Positions 1 through 9,534 of a stretch of 64,000 nt of DNA are shown piece by piece (position 1 is the stretch's first letter; every line of letters starts with the position of its first letter). The notes beneath the pieces are model-generated. The model was not told the DNA's origin, ran no database searches, and saw only the letters and a program-made list of their open reading frames with translations. The stretch spans positions 14,031 through 78,030 of the forward strand of contig NZ_JBIQLE010000017.1 of assembly GCF_044464525.1 (NCBI RefSeq), in the 5' to 3' direction. Made by a program: the position numbers and the translations under genes. Origin of the DNA: Pusillimonas sp044464525. GTDB lineage: Bacteria; Pseudomonadota; Gammaproteobacteria; Burkholderiales; Burkholderiaceae_B.

Positions 1-451
1 AGAGCTGCTCAACGAGTTCGCCGCGCTGGCAACGCTCGAAGATGTACGGGAAGCGCTGGGGGATCCACGCCTGAATGACGCCAAGCGCGTCGAGTTGTTT
101 ACGGGCCTGGTTAAATCTCCGGTTTCGGAAAATGCCCGCAACTTCATCGAGTTGCTGGTAGAGAACGGCCGCATGCTGGTCCTGCCCGAAATCGCCGAGC
201 AGTTCGATCTGCTTAAGAACAAGCTTGAAGGCACCGCACTTGCACAGATCACCAGCGCCTATGCGCTAACTGACGCTCAGGTGCAAGACCTCATCGCTGC
301 TCTTGAAAAGAAATTTGGCCTCAAACTCAAGCCGGCTGTCACGGTCGACGCTGATCTTATCGGCGGCGTGCGTGTGGTGGTCGGCGACCAAGTACTCGAT
401 ACTTCTGTGCGGGCCCAGTTGGTCCGCATGCGCGATACGCTGGCCGCCTAG
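1..451 (+). CDS. atpH: ATP synthase F1 delta subunit, 3' part
   Basis: The reading frame is open from base 2 and has no start codon in the window, so this is the C-terminal part of the gene (about 150 codons, against about 178 usual). The delta subunit joins the F1 head to the peripheral stalk on the cytoplasmic face. The translated end (ENGRMLVLPEIAEQFDLL, then a ..KKFGLKLKPAVTVDADLIGGVRV.. stretch) matches the conserved OSCP/delta C-terminus. atpA follows after 35 bases in the standard atpHAGDC order. An internal TTG at 95 is not the true start because the homologous residues continue upstream of it. Confidence 0.95.
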   Translation, partial: ELLNEFAALATLEDVREALGDPRLNDAKRVELFTGLVKSPVSENARNFIELLVENGRMLVLPEIAEQFDLLKNKLEGTALAQITSAYALTDAQVQDLIAALEKKFGLKLKPAVTVDADLIGGVRVVVGDQVLDTSVRAQLVRMRDTLAA

Positions 452-486
452 AGCGAGCCGGTCAACAGGATTCCAGGAGTCTGAAC

Positions 487-2028
<1,542 letters not shown>

Positions 2029-2041
2029 GTGTGATTGGCGA

Positions 2042-2095
2042 GGGCCGCTGCGGCGGCCCATACGTAACGCGGGAAAGCCTCAAAAGGCGCCCGCG
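2042..2095 (+). other. Two intercistronic hairpins between atpA and atpG
   Basis: The 90-base gap holds two adjacent inverted repeats. The first is GGGCCGC (2042-2048) with GCGGCCC (2053-2059). The second is CGCGGG (2068-2073) with CCCGCG (2090-2095), enclosing GCCT/AGGC. Neither has a T tract, so they probably affect mRNA processing, stability or relative translation within the operon, not termination. The folding is seen in the sequence; the function is inferred. Confidence 0.4.
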
Positions 2096-2118
2096 GCAAC
2101 GCCCTGACAGGAAGTACG

Positions 2119-3030
2119 ATGGCCGGAATCAAGGAAATTCGAACCAAGATCAAAAGCGTGCAAAACACGCGGAAGATCACCAAAGCCATGGAGATGGTGG
2201 CGGCTTCTAAAATGCGCAAAGCGCAGGAAAGAATGCGTGCCGGCCGTCCCTATGCAACCAAGGTGCGCGAAATTGCCGCCCACCTCATGCAGGCGCATCC
2301 CGACTACCATCATGCGTACATGATTGAGCGCAAGGATGTCAAAGCGGTCGGCGTCGTGCTGGTAACTACCGACAAGGGTCTGTGTGGCGGTCTTAACACC
2401 AACATTACCCGTCTTGCGCTCACTCGTCTCAAAGAGTTCGAGCAAAAGGGCATCAAGGTGCAAGCCACTGCGCTGGGCAACAAGGGGCTGAGCTTTCTCA
2501 CCCGTATTGGCGCCGACCTGGTTTCGCAAGAAGTACAGCTTGGCGACGCGCCCAACCTCGATCGCCTCATCGGCGCCATCAAGGTTCAGCTCGACGATTT
2601 TGCCGACGGCAAAATCGACGCTGTCTACGTGGCGACCAACCGCTTCGTCAACACCATGAAGCAAGACCCAAGCTTTATTCGTCTGCTTCCGCTGCCCAGC
2701 GGTCTGAACGATCCGTTCCAGTCTGAAGAAGCTGCTGCGCAAGATGAACAAGAACGGGTCAAGTCGCAGTACGGCTGGGATTACATCTACGAGCCCGATG
2801 CGAAATCCGTCATCGATGACCTGTTGCTCCGGTACGTCGAAGGGCTGGTGTATCAGGCCGTGGCGGAAAACATGGCGTCCGAGCAATCTGCTCGCATGGT
2901 CGCCATGAAAGCTGCGTCGGACAACGCCAAAAAGATCATCGAAGAGCTGGAGCTGGTCTATAACAAGACCCGCCAGGCTGCCATTACGAAAGAAATTTCA
3001 GAAATCGTCGGGGGCGCTGCCGCTGTCTAG
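2119..3030 (+). CDS. atpG: ATP synthase F1 gamma subunit
   Basis: This 303-residue protein is the rotating central shaft of F1. The N-terminal helix (MAGIKEIRTKIKSVQNTRKITKAMEMVAASKMRKAQ region) and the C-terminal helix (..MAAMKAASDNAKK-like, ending TKEISEIVGGA) are both typical. It is about 15 residues longer than the common 288. The extra residues lie in an acidic Gln/Glu-rich loop near residues 205-220 (FQSEEAAAQDEQER). The ATG follows a CAGGAAG ribosome site. It is flanked by atpA and atpD. Confidence 0.97.
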   Translation: MAGIKEIRTKIKSVQNTRKITKAMEMVAASKMRKAQERMRAGRPYATKVREIAAHLMQAHPDYHHAYMIERKDVKAVGVVLVTTDKGLCGGLNTNITRLALTRLKEFEQKGIKVQATALGNKGLSFLTRIGADLVSQEVQLGDAPNLDRLIGAIKVQLDDFADGKIDAVYVATNRFVNTMKQDPSFIRLLPLPSGLNDPFQSEEAAAQDEQERVKSQYGWDYIYEPDAKSVIDDLLLRYVEGLVYQAVAENMASEQSARMVAMKAASDNAKKIIEELELVYNKTRQAAITKEISEIVGGAAAV

Positions 3031-3078
3031 GCATAGACAGAAAGGCATCCCGTCAAAGATATTTAGCAAGGACTAAAC

Positions 3079-4497
3079 ATGAGCAACGGTACCATCGTTC
3101 AGTGCATCGGCGCCGTGGTGGATATTCAGTTCCCCCGCGACAACATTCCCAACATCTATGACGCGCTCAAGCTCGTCGACGACAGCTCGAAGTTCGCCGA
3201 AGCCGGCCTCACTTTCGAGGTGCAGCAGCAGCTTGGCGACGGCATCGTCCGCACGATTGCCATGGGCTCTTCCGATGGCCTGCGCCGCGGCATGGCTGTG
3301 GCCAACTCCGGAGCACCCATTTCGGTGCCGGTCGGTGTGGGCACCCTGGGTCGGATCATGGACGTGCTTGGCCGTCCCATCGACGAGCGTGGCCCCATCC
3401 AAAGCGATGAAGTGCGCGCAATTCACCAAGACGCCCCCAAATTCGATGAGCTCTCGCCTTCGGTCGAGCTGCTCGAAACCGGCATCAAGGTTATCGACTT
3501 GGTCTGCCCCTTCGCCAAAGGCGGCAAGGTTGGCCTGTTCGGCGGCGCCGGTGTGGGTAAAACAGTAAACATGCTTGAACTCATCAACAACATCGCCAAG
3601 GCCCACAGCGGTCTATCGGTGTTCGCTGGTGTGGGCGAGCGTACTCGTGAAGGTAACGACTTCTACCACGAGATGGCCGAAGCCGGCGTTATCCAGTTGG
3701 ATAACCTGCCCGAGTCGAAAGTGGCCATGGTGTTCGGCCAGATGAACGAGCCGCCCGGCAACCGCCTGCGTGTGGCGCTTTCGGGCCTGACCATGGCCGA
3801 GAAGTTCCGCGACGAAGGCCGCGACATTCTGTTCTTCGTCGACAATATCTACCGCTACACCTTGGCCGGAACCGAAGTTTCGGCTCTGCTGGGCCGCATG
3901 CCTTCGGCGGTGGGTTACCAGCCCACCCTGGCCGAGGAAATGGGCAAGCTGCAAGAGCGCATTACCTCGACCAAGACAGGTTCGATCACGTCGATCCAGG
4001 CCGTTTACGTGCCTGCCGACGACTTGACCGACCCGTCGCCCGCCACCACCTTCCAGCACCTGGACTCCACCGTCGTGTTGTCGCGTGACATCGCCGCACT
4101 GGGTATCTACCCGGCCGTCGATCCGCTCGATTCGACCAGCCGTCAGCTTGACCCGCAGATTGTGGGTGAAGAGCACTATGCGGTTGCCCGCGGCGTGCAG
4201 CAGACACTGCAGCGCTACAAAGAGCTGCGCGACATTATCGCCATTCTTGGCATGGACGAACTCTCGCCCGAAGACAAGCAGGCCGTGGCCCGTGCCCGCA
4301 AGATTCAGCGTTTCCTGTCCCAGCCTTTCCACGTGGCCGAAGTGTTTACTGGTTCGCCTGGCAAGTACGTGCCGCTGTCCGAGACACTGCGCGGTTTCAA
4401 GATGATCGTCGACGGCGAGTGCGATGCGCTGCCCGAGCAGGCTTTCTACATGGTCGGCTCCATTGATGAAGCCATCGAGAAAGCGAAGTCACTCTAA
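3079..4497 (+). CDS. atpD: ATP synthase F1 beta subunit (catalytic)
   Basis: This 472-residue protein is the catalytic F1 subunit, making ATP from ADP and phosphate. The P-loop GGAGVGKT is at residues 155-162. The catalytic glutamate and adjacent arginine are in the GERTREG motif at residues 186-192. The sequence around DNIYRYTLAGTEVSALLGR is characteristic of proteobacterial beta subunits. The ATG follows an AAGGAC site. atpC starts 12 bases after the end of this gene. Confidence 0.98.
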   Translation: MSNGTIVQCIGAVVDIQFPRDNIPNIYDALKLVDDSSKFAEAGLTFEVQQQLGDGIVRTIAMGSSDGLRRGMAVANSGAPISVPVGVGTLGRIMDVLGRPIDERGPIQSDEVRAIHQDAPKFDELSPSVELLETGIKVIDLVCPFAKGGKVGLFGGAGVGKTVNMLELINNIAKAHSGLSVFAGVGERTREGNDFYHEMAEAGVIQLDNLPESKVAMVFGQMNEPPGNRLRVALSGLTMAEKFRDEGRDILFFVDNIYRYTLAGTEVSALLGRMPSAVGYQPTLAEEMGKLQERITSTKTGSITSIQAVYVPADDLTDPSPATTFQHLDSTVVLSRDIAALGIYPAVDPLDSTSRQLDPQIVGEEHYAVARGVQQTLQRYKELRDIIAILGMDELSPEDKQAVARARKIQRFLSQPFHVAEVFTGSPGKYVPLSETLRGFKMIVDGECDALPEQAFYMVGSIDEAIEKAKSL

Positions 4498-4509
4498 TAG
4501 GAATCTGTT

Positions 4510-4932
4510 ATGGCCAACCTGCATGTTGACGTCGTCAGCGCGGAAGAATCGATTTTTGCCGGTGAAGCGAAATTCGTCGTGCTGCCTGGCGAGTCGGGCG
4601 AGCTGGGCATCATGCCCGGCCACACGCCGCTGATTTCACGCATACGGCCGGGTACCGTCAAGATTGTCCTGGCTGATAGCGGCGAAGAGGTCAGCGTATT
4701 TGTCGCCGGCGGTATTCTTGAAGTGCAGCCGGGCGGCGTAACGGTATTGTCCGACACTGCCATTCGCGCTGAAGATCTTGACGAAGCCAAGGCCCTGCAA
4801 GCGCGCGAGCGCGCCGAAGAGGCCTTGCGCAACGCCAAGGACAAAGAAGACATCGCCGTGGTCGAGGCAGAGCTTGCCATGCTGGCGGCCCAGGTCGCTG
4901 CTGCGCGCAGGCTTACCAAGATGCGTCGCTAG
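4510..4932 (+). CDS. atpC: ATP synthase F1 epsilon subunit
   Basis: This 140-residue protein has the usual epsilon length. It has an N-terminal beta-sandwich (residues about 1-85, with the conserved GELGIMPGHTPLI region) and a C-terminal helical hairpin rich in Ala, Arg and Glu (about 90-135). Epsilon links gamma to the c-ring and can inhibit ATP hydrolysis. It is the last gene of the ATP synthase operon, and hairpin structures with a T-run follow it directly. Confidence 0.96.
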   Translation: MANLHVDVVSAEESIFAGEAKFVVLPGESGELGIMPGHTPLISRIRPGTVKIVLADSGEEVSVFVAGGILEVQPGGVTVLSDTAIRAEDLDEAKALQARERAEEALRNAKDKEDIAVVEAELAMLAAQVAAARRLTKMRR

Positions 4933-4941
4933 CAAGTGTTG

Positions 4942-5003
4942 GGGCGCCGTTGGCGGCGCCCGACACGGCAAGCCTCTTCGGTGCGAGCCGGGAGGCTTGT
5001 TTT
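4942..5003 (+). terminator. Terminator region of the atp operon (two hairpins)
   Basis: Two stem-loops follow the atpC stop. The first is GGGCGCC (4942-4948) with GGCGCCC (4955-4961). The second is CAAGCCTC (4969-4976) with GAGGCTTG (4992-4999), followed directly by TTTTG. The second has the shape of a Rho-independent terminator, although its loop is long (15 bases). Confidence 0.6.
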
Positions 5004-5185
5004 GCTTCGGCGGCACATCAAGGCTGCGATATCCCGAATACGCACCCCATAATACTTCGTGCTTGTCCACCCTTGGCTAGGTAGTTTCCGAGTCAATGCT
5101 TATGCCCATTGTGGCTCGAGTGGGCCCTGACTAAGCTGGGTCACACTTCTCAATGTGATGGGTATACACCAAACGGAGGACAACC

Positions 5186-6001
5186 ATGAGGGAGAGACTC
5201 GATTGCGCCCTGATCGGCACTGCTTGCACTGAAAGCTGGATGCGCCCCTGGGCGGGGCGGCATTGGGCAGGCCGGCTGTATTTTCATTCGCCCATTCCAA
5301 GCATCGACGTCACCCGCCCTGGCGCGTCGGGTTATCTGGCCGACGGCTCGATGCTTTTGCGCCGCTTCGATGTTTGCCTCGTCCCGGTCAGCCAGGATAA
5401 TCTTGCGTGGGCGCGCACCAGTCTGCTTGCCGCCAACGGACGCCTCACAACCCCTGTATTCGCGCTCATTGGCCAGCTCAAGGCTGCCGCCCTGAATGAT
5501 CTCTACGAGCTTGGGTTAAGCGATTTCGTGCGCACCCCGCTTTGCCCCGAAGAGCTCCGGGTCCGAATAGAGCGTCTGCTCGACGAACGCCGGGCCCCTG
5601 CCTTGTCATGGGCGGCGCCCGCTGCTGCCGTACCATCAAAGGTGGGCGAGCGAGGCGGCGAGTACATTTGTCGTGATTCCGGCAAGCCTGTCGGCGAAGC
5701 CGAGCTGTGCTCGACTATACTTGAGCGTACCGGTATCGAACTCGACGCCTACGCGGCGGCTACCGCATCGCGCAGTGCGACCTCCCGCGAATCCTTTCGG
5801 GCCGCCAAAGGCAAGATCATCGAACGGTTCGAAACCGCCTACATCAAGGCTGCATTGGGCCGGCATTCGGGCAACATCGCCATGGCCGCCCGCGCCGCTC
5901 AAAAGCACCGGCGTGCGTTTTGGGCCTTGATGCGCAAGTACGACATCGACGCCGCTCCGTATCGGTCCGAGTCGCCCCCCAAATCTACTTCCGGCGGGTA
6001 A
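5186..6001 (+). CDS. Pseudo-receiver regulator with Fis-type HTH
   Basis: This 271-residue protein is not one I can name. The first 140 residues resemble a degenerate receiver fold (alternating hydrophobic strands such as DVCLVPVSQ and PVFALIGQ, then a LYELGLSDFVRTPLCPEELRVRIERLL end typical of receivers), but no clear phospho-acceptor aspartate can be placed. Residues about 212-255 (ERFETAYIKAALGRHSGNIAMAARAAQ..) match the Fis-type helix-turn-helix at the C-terminus of NtrC-like activators. There is no AAA+ sigma-54 domain. A GGAGG ribosome site (5175-5179) lies 6 bases before the ATG. It is probably a DNA-binding regulator with unknown targets. Confidence 0.6.
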   Translation: MRERLDCALIGTACTESWMRPWAGRHWAGRLYFHSPIPSIDVTRPGASGYLADGSMLLRRFDVCLVPVSQDNLAWARTSLLAANGRLTTPVFALIGQLKAAALNDLYELGLSDFVRTPLCPEELRVRIERLLDERRAPALSWAAPAAAVPSKVGERGGEYICRDSGKPVGEAELCSTILERTGIELDAYAAATASRSATSRESFRAAKGKIIERFETAYIKAALGRHSGNIAMAARAAQKHRRAFWALMRKYDIDAAPYRSESPPKSTSGG

Positions 6002-6020
6002 AATAACCCGCGTGTTTTTT
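5994..6020 (+). terminator. Terminator-like hairpin overlapping a stop codon, upstream of hemE
   Basis: GCGGGT (5994-5999) can pair with ACCCGC (6006-6011), and a GTGTTTTTT tract follows. The left arm overlaps the 3' end of the preceding regulator gene. This suggests that most transcripts of that gene end before hemE, but the stem is only 6 bp. Confidence 0.45.
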
Positions 6021-6031
6021 CGAGGATAGCC

Positions 6032-7102
6032 GTGTCGTCCCCCATACTTAAGAACGATGTTTTCCTGAAAGCGCTGATGCGCGAGCCCGTGCCCTACACA
6101 CCAATCTGGCTAATGCGCCAGGCGGGGCGTTATCTGCCCGAATATAACCAGACAAGGGCGCGCGCCGGTTCGTTCATGGGCCTGGCGCAAAACCCGGAAT
6201 ACGCTTGCGAGGTCACCCTGCAGCCCCTCGAGCGTTTCGATCTTGACGCGGCCATCCTTTTTTCCGACATTCTTACCGTTCCGCACGCCATGGGCCTGGG
6301 GCTCGACTTCGTCGCCGGCGAGGGGCCGCAGTTCGCGCGTCCTGTACGCACTGAAGACGACGTGGCCAAACTGGCTGTGCCGGACATGTCGCAATTGCAG
6401 TACGTATTCGATGCTGTCAAGGTTATCCGCAAAGAACTAGACGGCAAAGTCCCACTTATCGGGTTCGCCGGCAGCCCCTGGACAATCGGATGCTATATGG
6501 TCGAGGGGCAGGGTTCCAGCGATTATCGCCTGATCAAAAGCATGCTTTACGCACGCCCCGATTTGGTTCACCGCATGCTCAATATCAACGCGCAGGCTAC
6601 CAGTCAGTACCTGAACGCTCAAATACAGGCAGGCGCCCAGGCCGTCATGATCTTCGATAGCTGGGGTGGCGTGCTGGCCGACAGCCTGTTCCAAGAATTC
6701 TCTTTGGCCTACACTCGCCAAGTCGTACAAGGCCTTACGCGCGAGCGCGAAGGAAGGCGCGTTCCGGTCATCGTATTCACCAAAGGTGGCGGCATGTGGC
6801 TTGAAGACATCGCTGGTTGCGGATGCGATGCCATGGGCCTCGACTGGACAGTCAACCTTTCGCAAGCTCGTCGCAGGGTCGAAGACAAGATTGCTCTGCA
6901 GGGCAACATCGACCCCATGGCGCTCTTTGGGGGCGAGGCCGCGATACGTACCGAGGCGCGCCGCGTCATCGACGACTTCGGCCCCGTGGGCGAGGGTGGT
7001 CATGTATTCAATCTTGGTCACGGCATATCGCGATTCACGCCGCCCGAGGCGGTTGCAACGCTTGTGGATGAAGTCCACAGCTATAGCCGCGGGAAGCGTT
7101 AG
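6032..7102 (+). CDS. hemE: Uroporphyrinogen decarboxylase
   Basis: This 356-residue cytoplasmic enzyme converts uroporphyrinogen III to coproporphyrinogen III by removing four acetate carboxyl groups in haem synthesis. The N-terminal signature is clear: PVPYTPIWLMRQAGRYLPEY, then ..RFDLDAAILFSDILTVPHAMG. The glycine-rich GFAGSPWTIGCYMVEG motif and the C-terminal NLGHGI motif are also present. The start is a GTG at 6032 preceded by CGAGGA (about 6021-6026). Length and motifs are normal. Confidence 0.97.
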   Translation: MSSPILKNDVFLKALMREPVPYTPIWLMRQAGRYLPEYNQTRARAGSFMGLAQNPEYACEVTLQPLERFDLDAAILFSDILTVPHAMGLGLDFVAGEGPQFARPVRTEDDVAKLAVPDMSQLQYVFDAVKVIRKELDGKVPLIGFAGSPWTIGCYMVEGQGSSDYRLIKSMLYARPDLVHRMLNINAQATSQYLNAQIQAGAQAVMIFDSWGGVLADSLFQEFSLAYTRQVVQGLTREREGRRVPVIVFTKGGGMWLEDIAGCGCDAMGLDWTVNLSQARRRVEDKIALQGNIDPMALFGGEAAIRTEARRVIDDFGPVGEGGHVFNLGHGISRFTPPEAVATLVDEVHSYSRGKR

Positions 7103-7121
7103 CTTATTGCGCTGAACAATT

Positions 7122-7151
7122 CTGAAAGGCTCGTAATCCGGGGCCTTTCAG
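7122..7151 (+). terminator. Hairpin downstream of hemE
   Basis: A perfect 9-bp inverted repeat, CTGAAAGGC (7122-7130) and GCCTTTCAG (7143-7151), lies 20 bases past the hemE stop. No T tract follows, so it may be a weak terminator or a 3'-end stabiliser. Confidence 0.45.
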
Positions 7152-7155
7152 CAGG

Positions 7156-7341
7156 TTGTGCACAAGTTACATCGCTCTGCAGCAATTTTCTAGACTGTTA
7201 AGTTACAGTCTCATAGTTCTTTGTAAGTAGCTGATTTATAAGCATTATTTGTTTTTATGCGTAGCTGCTGCTGGCACATCGCGCTAAACCTCATTGACTT
7301 TTCCCCGGTTGTTACCATGCTTCTCCCCAAAGTTATCCACA
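7156..7341. other. hemE-priA gap with DnaA-box-like sites
   Basis: The 311-base gap from 7103 to 7413 has no gene. It holds TTATCCACA (7333-7341), an exact match to the TTATNCACA DnaA box, and TTGTGCACA (7156-7164), one mismatch from it. Between them are an AT-rich stretch (about 7187-7260) and a perfect inverted repeat AGACTGT (7192-7198) / ACAGTCT (7205-7211). The sites are seen directly; any role in DnaA binding is inferred. Confidence 0.35.
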
Positions 7342-7413
7342 AGCGGGACGAGCCAATTGCGCAAGTCGCGGTCTTGTCAGCATTTGCAGACTGTTCATAA
7401 GAAACTACTTTAA

Positions 7414-9534
7414 GTGTCAATGACTCCATCGCCATCCATCAGGCAGGTTCAGGACGAGCATTCGCAACAAGTCGAAAGCGCTGTCTTCTGGCTGCGGGTG
7501 GCGGTCGATGTTCCATTGCCGGGTTTGTTCGATTATCGGGCGGATCAGGCCGTGGCCGTGGGCACCCGGGTCATTGTTCCGTTTGGCAGGCGCAAGATGG
7601 TCGGCATCGTTGTAGAAACGGTCGACCAACCGGCCATAGAGCAGCGCTTGATCAAGCCGGTGGAGCAGGTGCTGGACGATTTGCCGCCCATGCCTGCCCA
7701 GTGGATGCGGATGGCCCGCTTCGCGGCGCAATATTACCAGCGGCCGCTGGGCGAGGTGATGCTTCCGTGCCTGCCGGCGGGCTTGCGTAAAGTCAGCGCC
7801 TATCAAGGCAAGCGCTCTGCCGGCGGGCCGGTGCAGCGCAGCGATGCCAAGCGCCGCAGTGCCGCATCGCCAGAGGCAAGCCCCTTGCCGGGCCCCGAAC
7901 TTAATGCCGAACAGCAGGCGGCGGCCGCCGCAATTTGCGCTATACAAGGGTTCAAGGCAGTGCTGCTGCATGGAATCACCGGCAGCGGGAAAACCGAAGT
8001 TTATTTGCGCGCGGCTCAACATGTTTTATCGCAGGGCCGGCAGGTGTTGTTCCTGGTGCCCGAAATCAATCTCACCCCCCAGTTGGAGAGATCGTTGCGG
8101 TCCCGCCTGGCCGCCATTGCCGCGCCCGACATCCTGGCTGTGCTGCATAGCGGGCTGGCGGATGGCGAGCGTTTGCGGGCGTGGCTACGCGCCCAACGAG
8201 GCGAGGCGCGCATCCTGCTGGGCACTCGTTTGTCGATCTTTACGCCTTTACCCGATCTGGGCCTGATCATCGTCGACGAAGAGCACGACGCTTCATATAA
8301 ACAGCAAGAAGGCCTGCGTTATTCCGCTCGAGACCTCGCCGTATGGAGAGCGCACGACCTGGGCATCCCTGTGGTGTTGGGTTCGGCCACCCCGTCTCTT
8401 GAAAGCTGGCATCATGCGCAAAGCGGCCGGTATCTGAAGCTGTCGCTTTCTCATCGGGCCCGAGACGCTGATCTGCCTGCCGTTCGTTTGGTCGATACTC
8501 GCCGGCTGGCCTTGCAGCAAGGTTTGTCGCCGCATCTGATCACCGCCATGCAAGAGCGATTGCAGTCGGGCCAGCAATGCCTCGTGTTCCTGAATCGACG
8601 TGGCTATGCGCCGGTGCTGTCGTGCGCCTCCTGCGGCTGGGTCAGCCAATGCACCCGCTGCACCGCTTATACCGTGCTGCACCGGGGCCGGGGCGGGCGC
8701 AATCTTCTGCATTGCCATCATTGCGGGTATCGGGGCCAGGTGCCTCGCGCATGTCCCGACTGCGGCGACCAAGACCTGCAGCCCATGGGCAGAGGCACGC
8801 AAAGGGTCGAAGAGCACATGGCCGAACTGTTTCCCGATGCTCGCATTGCACGCATCGACGCCGACAGCACTCGGCTCAAGGGCAGCGCCGAAGCCCTGTT
8901 TGCCAAGGTACATGCGGGCGAGGTCGATATTTTGGTGGGCACCCAAATGGTGGCCAAGGGCCACGACTTCTCCAATCTGGGCTTGGTCGGCGTCATCAAT
9001 TCAGATGCCATGCTGTTCGCTCAAGATTTCCGTGCGCCCGAGCGCCTGTTTGCTCAGTTGATGCAGGTGGCGGGACGGGCAGGGCGGCACGTCAGGGGCG
9101 GCCAGGTCATCATCCAGACTGACTATCCCGAGCAGCCCGTGTACCAGGCTTTAATGCGCCACGACTACACCGGCTTTGCCGAGTACGCCTTGGCCGAGCG
9201 CGAGGCGGTGGGTTTGCCGCCTTACGCCCATCAGGCTCTGCTCACGGCCGAGGCGCGCGAATTGCGCTTGGCCATTGATTTTCTTGCCATCGCGCGCGAA
9301 CTTCCTCAGCAGTCTCCCGATCACTATCCTGCCTCGGGCTCTGTCACCCTATACGACCCGGTGCCGCTGCGCGTGGTGCGCGTCGCCAATGTAGAGCGAG
9401 CCCAATTGCTGATTGAAAGCGGCAGCCGGCCGGCCTTGCAGGCCTTTCTTTCCTCCTGGATGCAGGCCCTTCCGCAAGCGGCCGCCGACACGCGAGTGCG
9501 CTGGCAGCTTGAAGTCGATCCGTTGGAAATCTGA
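7414..9534 (+). CDS. priA: Primosomal replication restart helicase
   Basis: This 706-residue protein is a 3'-5' DNA helicase that reloads the replisome at stalled forks. It has an N-terminal DNA-binding domain (residues about 25-120), Walker A GITGSGKTEVYL from residue 187, the DEEH box in IIVDEEHDASYKQ, and a zinc-binding stretch with paired cysteines (CASCGW, CTRC, CHHCGY, CPDCG). A GTG at 7414 and an ATG at 7420 are both possible starts; neither has a strong ribosome site. Its TGA shares a base with the ATG of rep, so the two are translationally coupled. Confidence 0.96.
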   Translation: MSMTPSPSIRQVQDEHSQQVESAVFWLRVAVDVPLPGLFDYRADQAVAVGTRVIVPFGRRKMVGIVVETVDQPAIEQRLIKPVEQVLDDLPPMPAQWMRMARFAAQYYQRPLGEVMLPCLPAGLRKVSAYQGKRSAGGPVQRSDAKRRSAASPEASPLPGPELNAEQQAAAAAICAIQGFKAVLLHGITGSGKTEVYLRAAQHVLSQGRQVLFLVPEINLTPQLERSLRSRLAAIAAPDILAVLHSGLADGERLRAWLRAQRGEARILLGTRLSIFTPLPDLGLIIVDEEHDASYKQQEGLRYSARDLAVWRAHDLGIPVVLGSATPSLESWHHAQSGRYLKLSLSHRARDADLPAVRLVDTRRLALQQGLSPHLITAMQERLQSGQQCLVFLNRRGYAPVLSCASCGWVSQCTRCTAYTVLHRGRGGRNLLHCHHCGYRGQVPRACPDCGDQDLQPMGRGTQRVEEHMAELFPDARIARIDADSTRLKGSAEALFAKVHAGEVDILVGTQMVAKGHDFSNLGLVGVINSDAMLFAQDFRAPERLFAQLMQVAGRAGRHVRGGQVIIQTDYPEQPVYQALMRHDYTGFAEYALAEREAVGLPPYAHQALLTAEARELRLAIDFLAIARELPQQSPDHYPASGSVTLYDPVPLRVVRVANVERAQLLIESGSRPALQAFLSSWMQALPQAAADTRVRWQLEVDPLEI

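Noticed and set aside
5142..5161. CRP-like TCACA..TGTGA repeat upstream of 5186
   Set aside because: The half-sites are in the reverse order of the CRP consensus (TGTGA-N6-TCACA) and the spacing is wrong.
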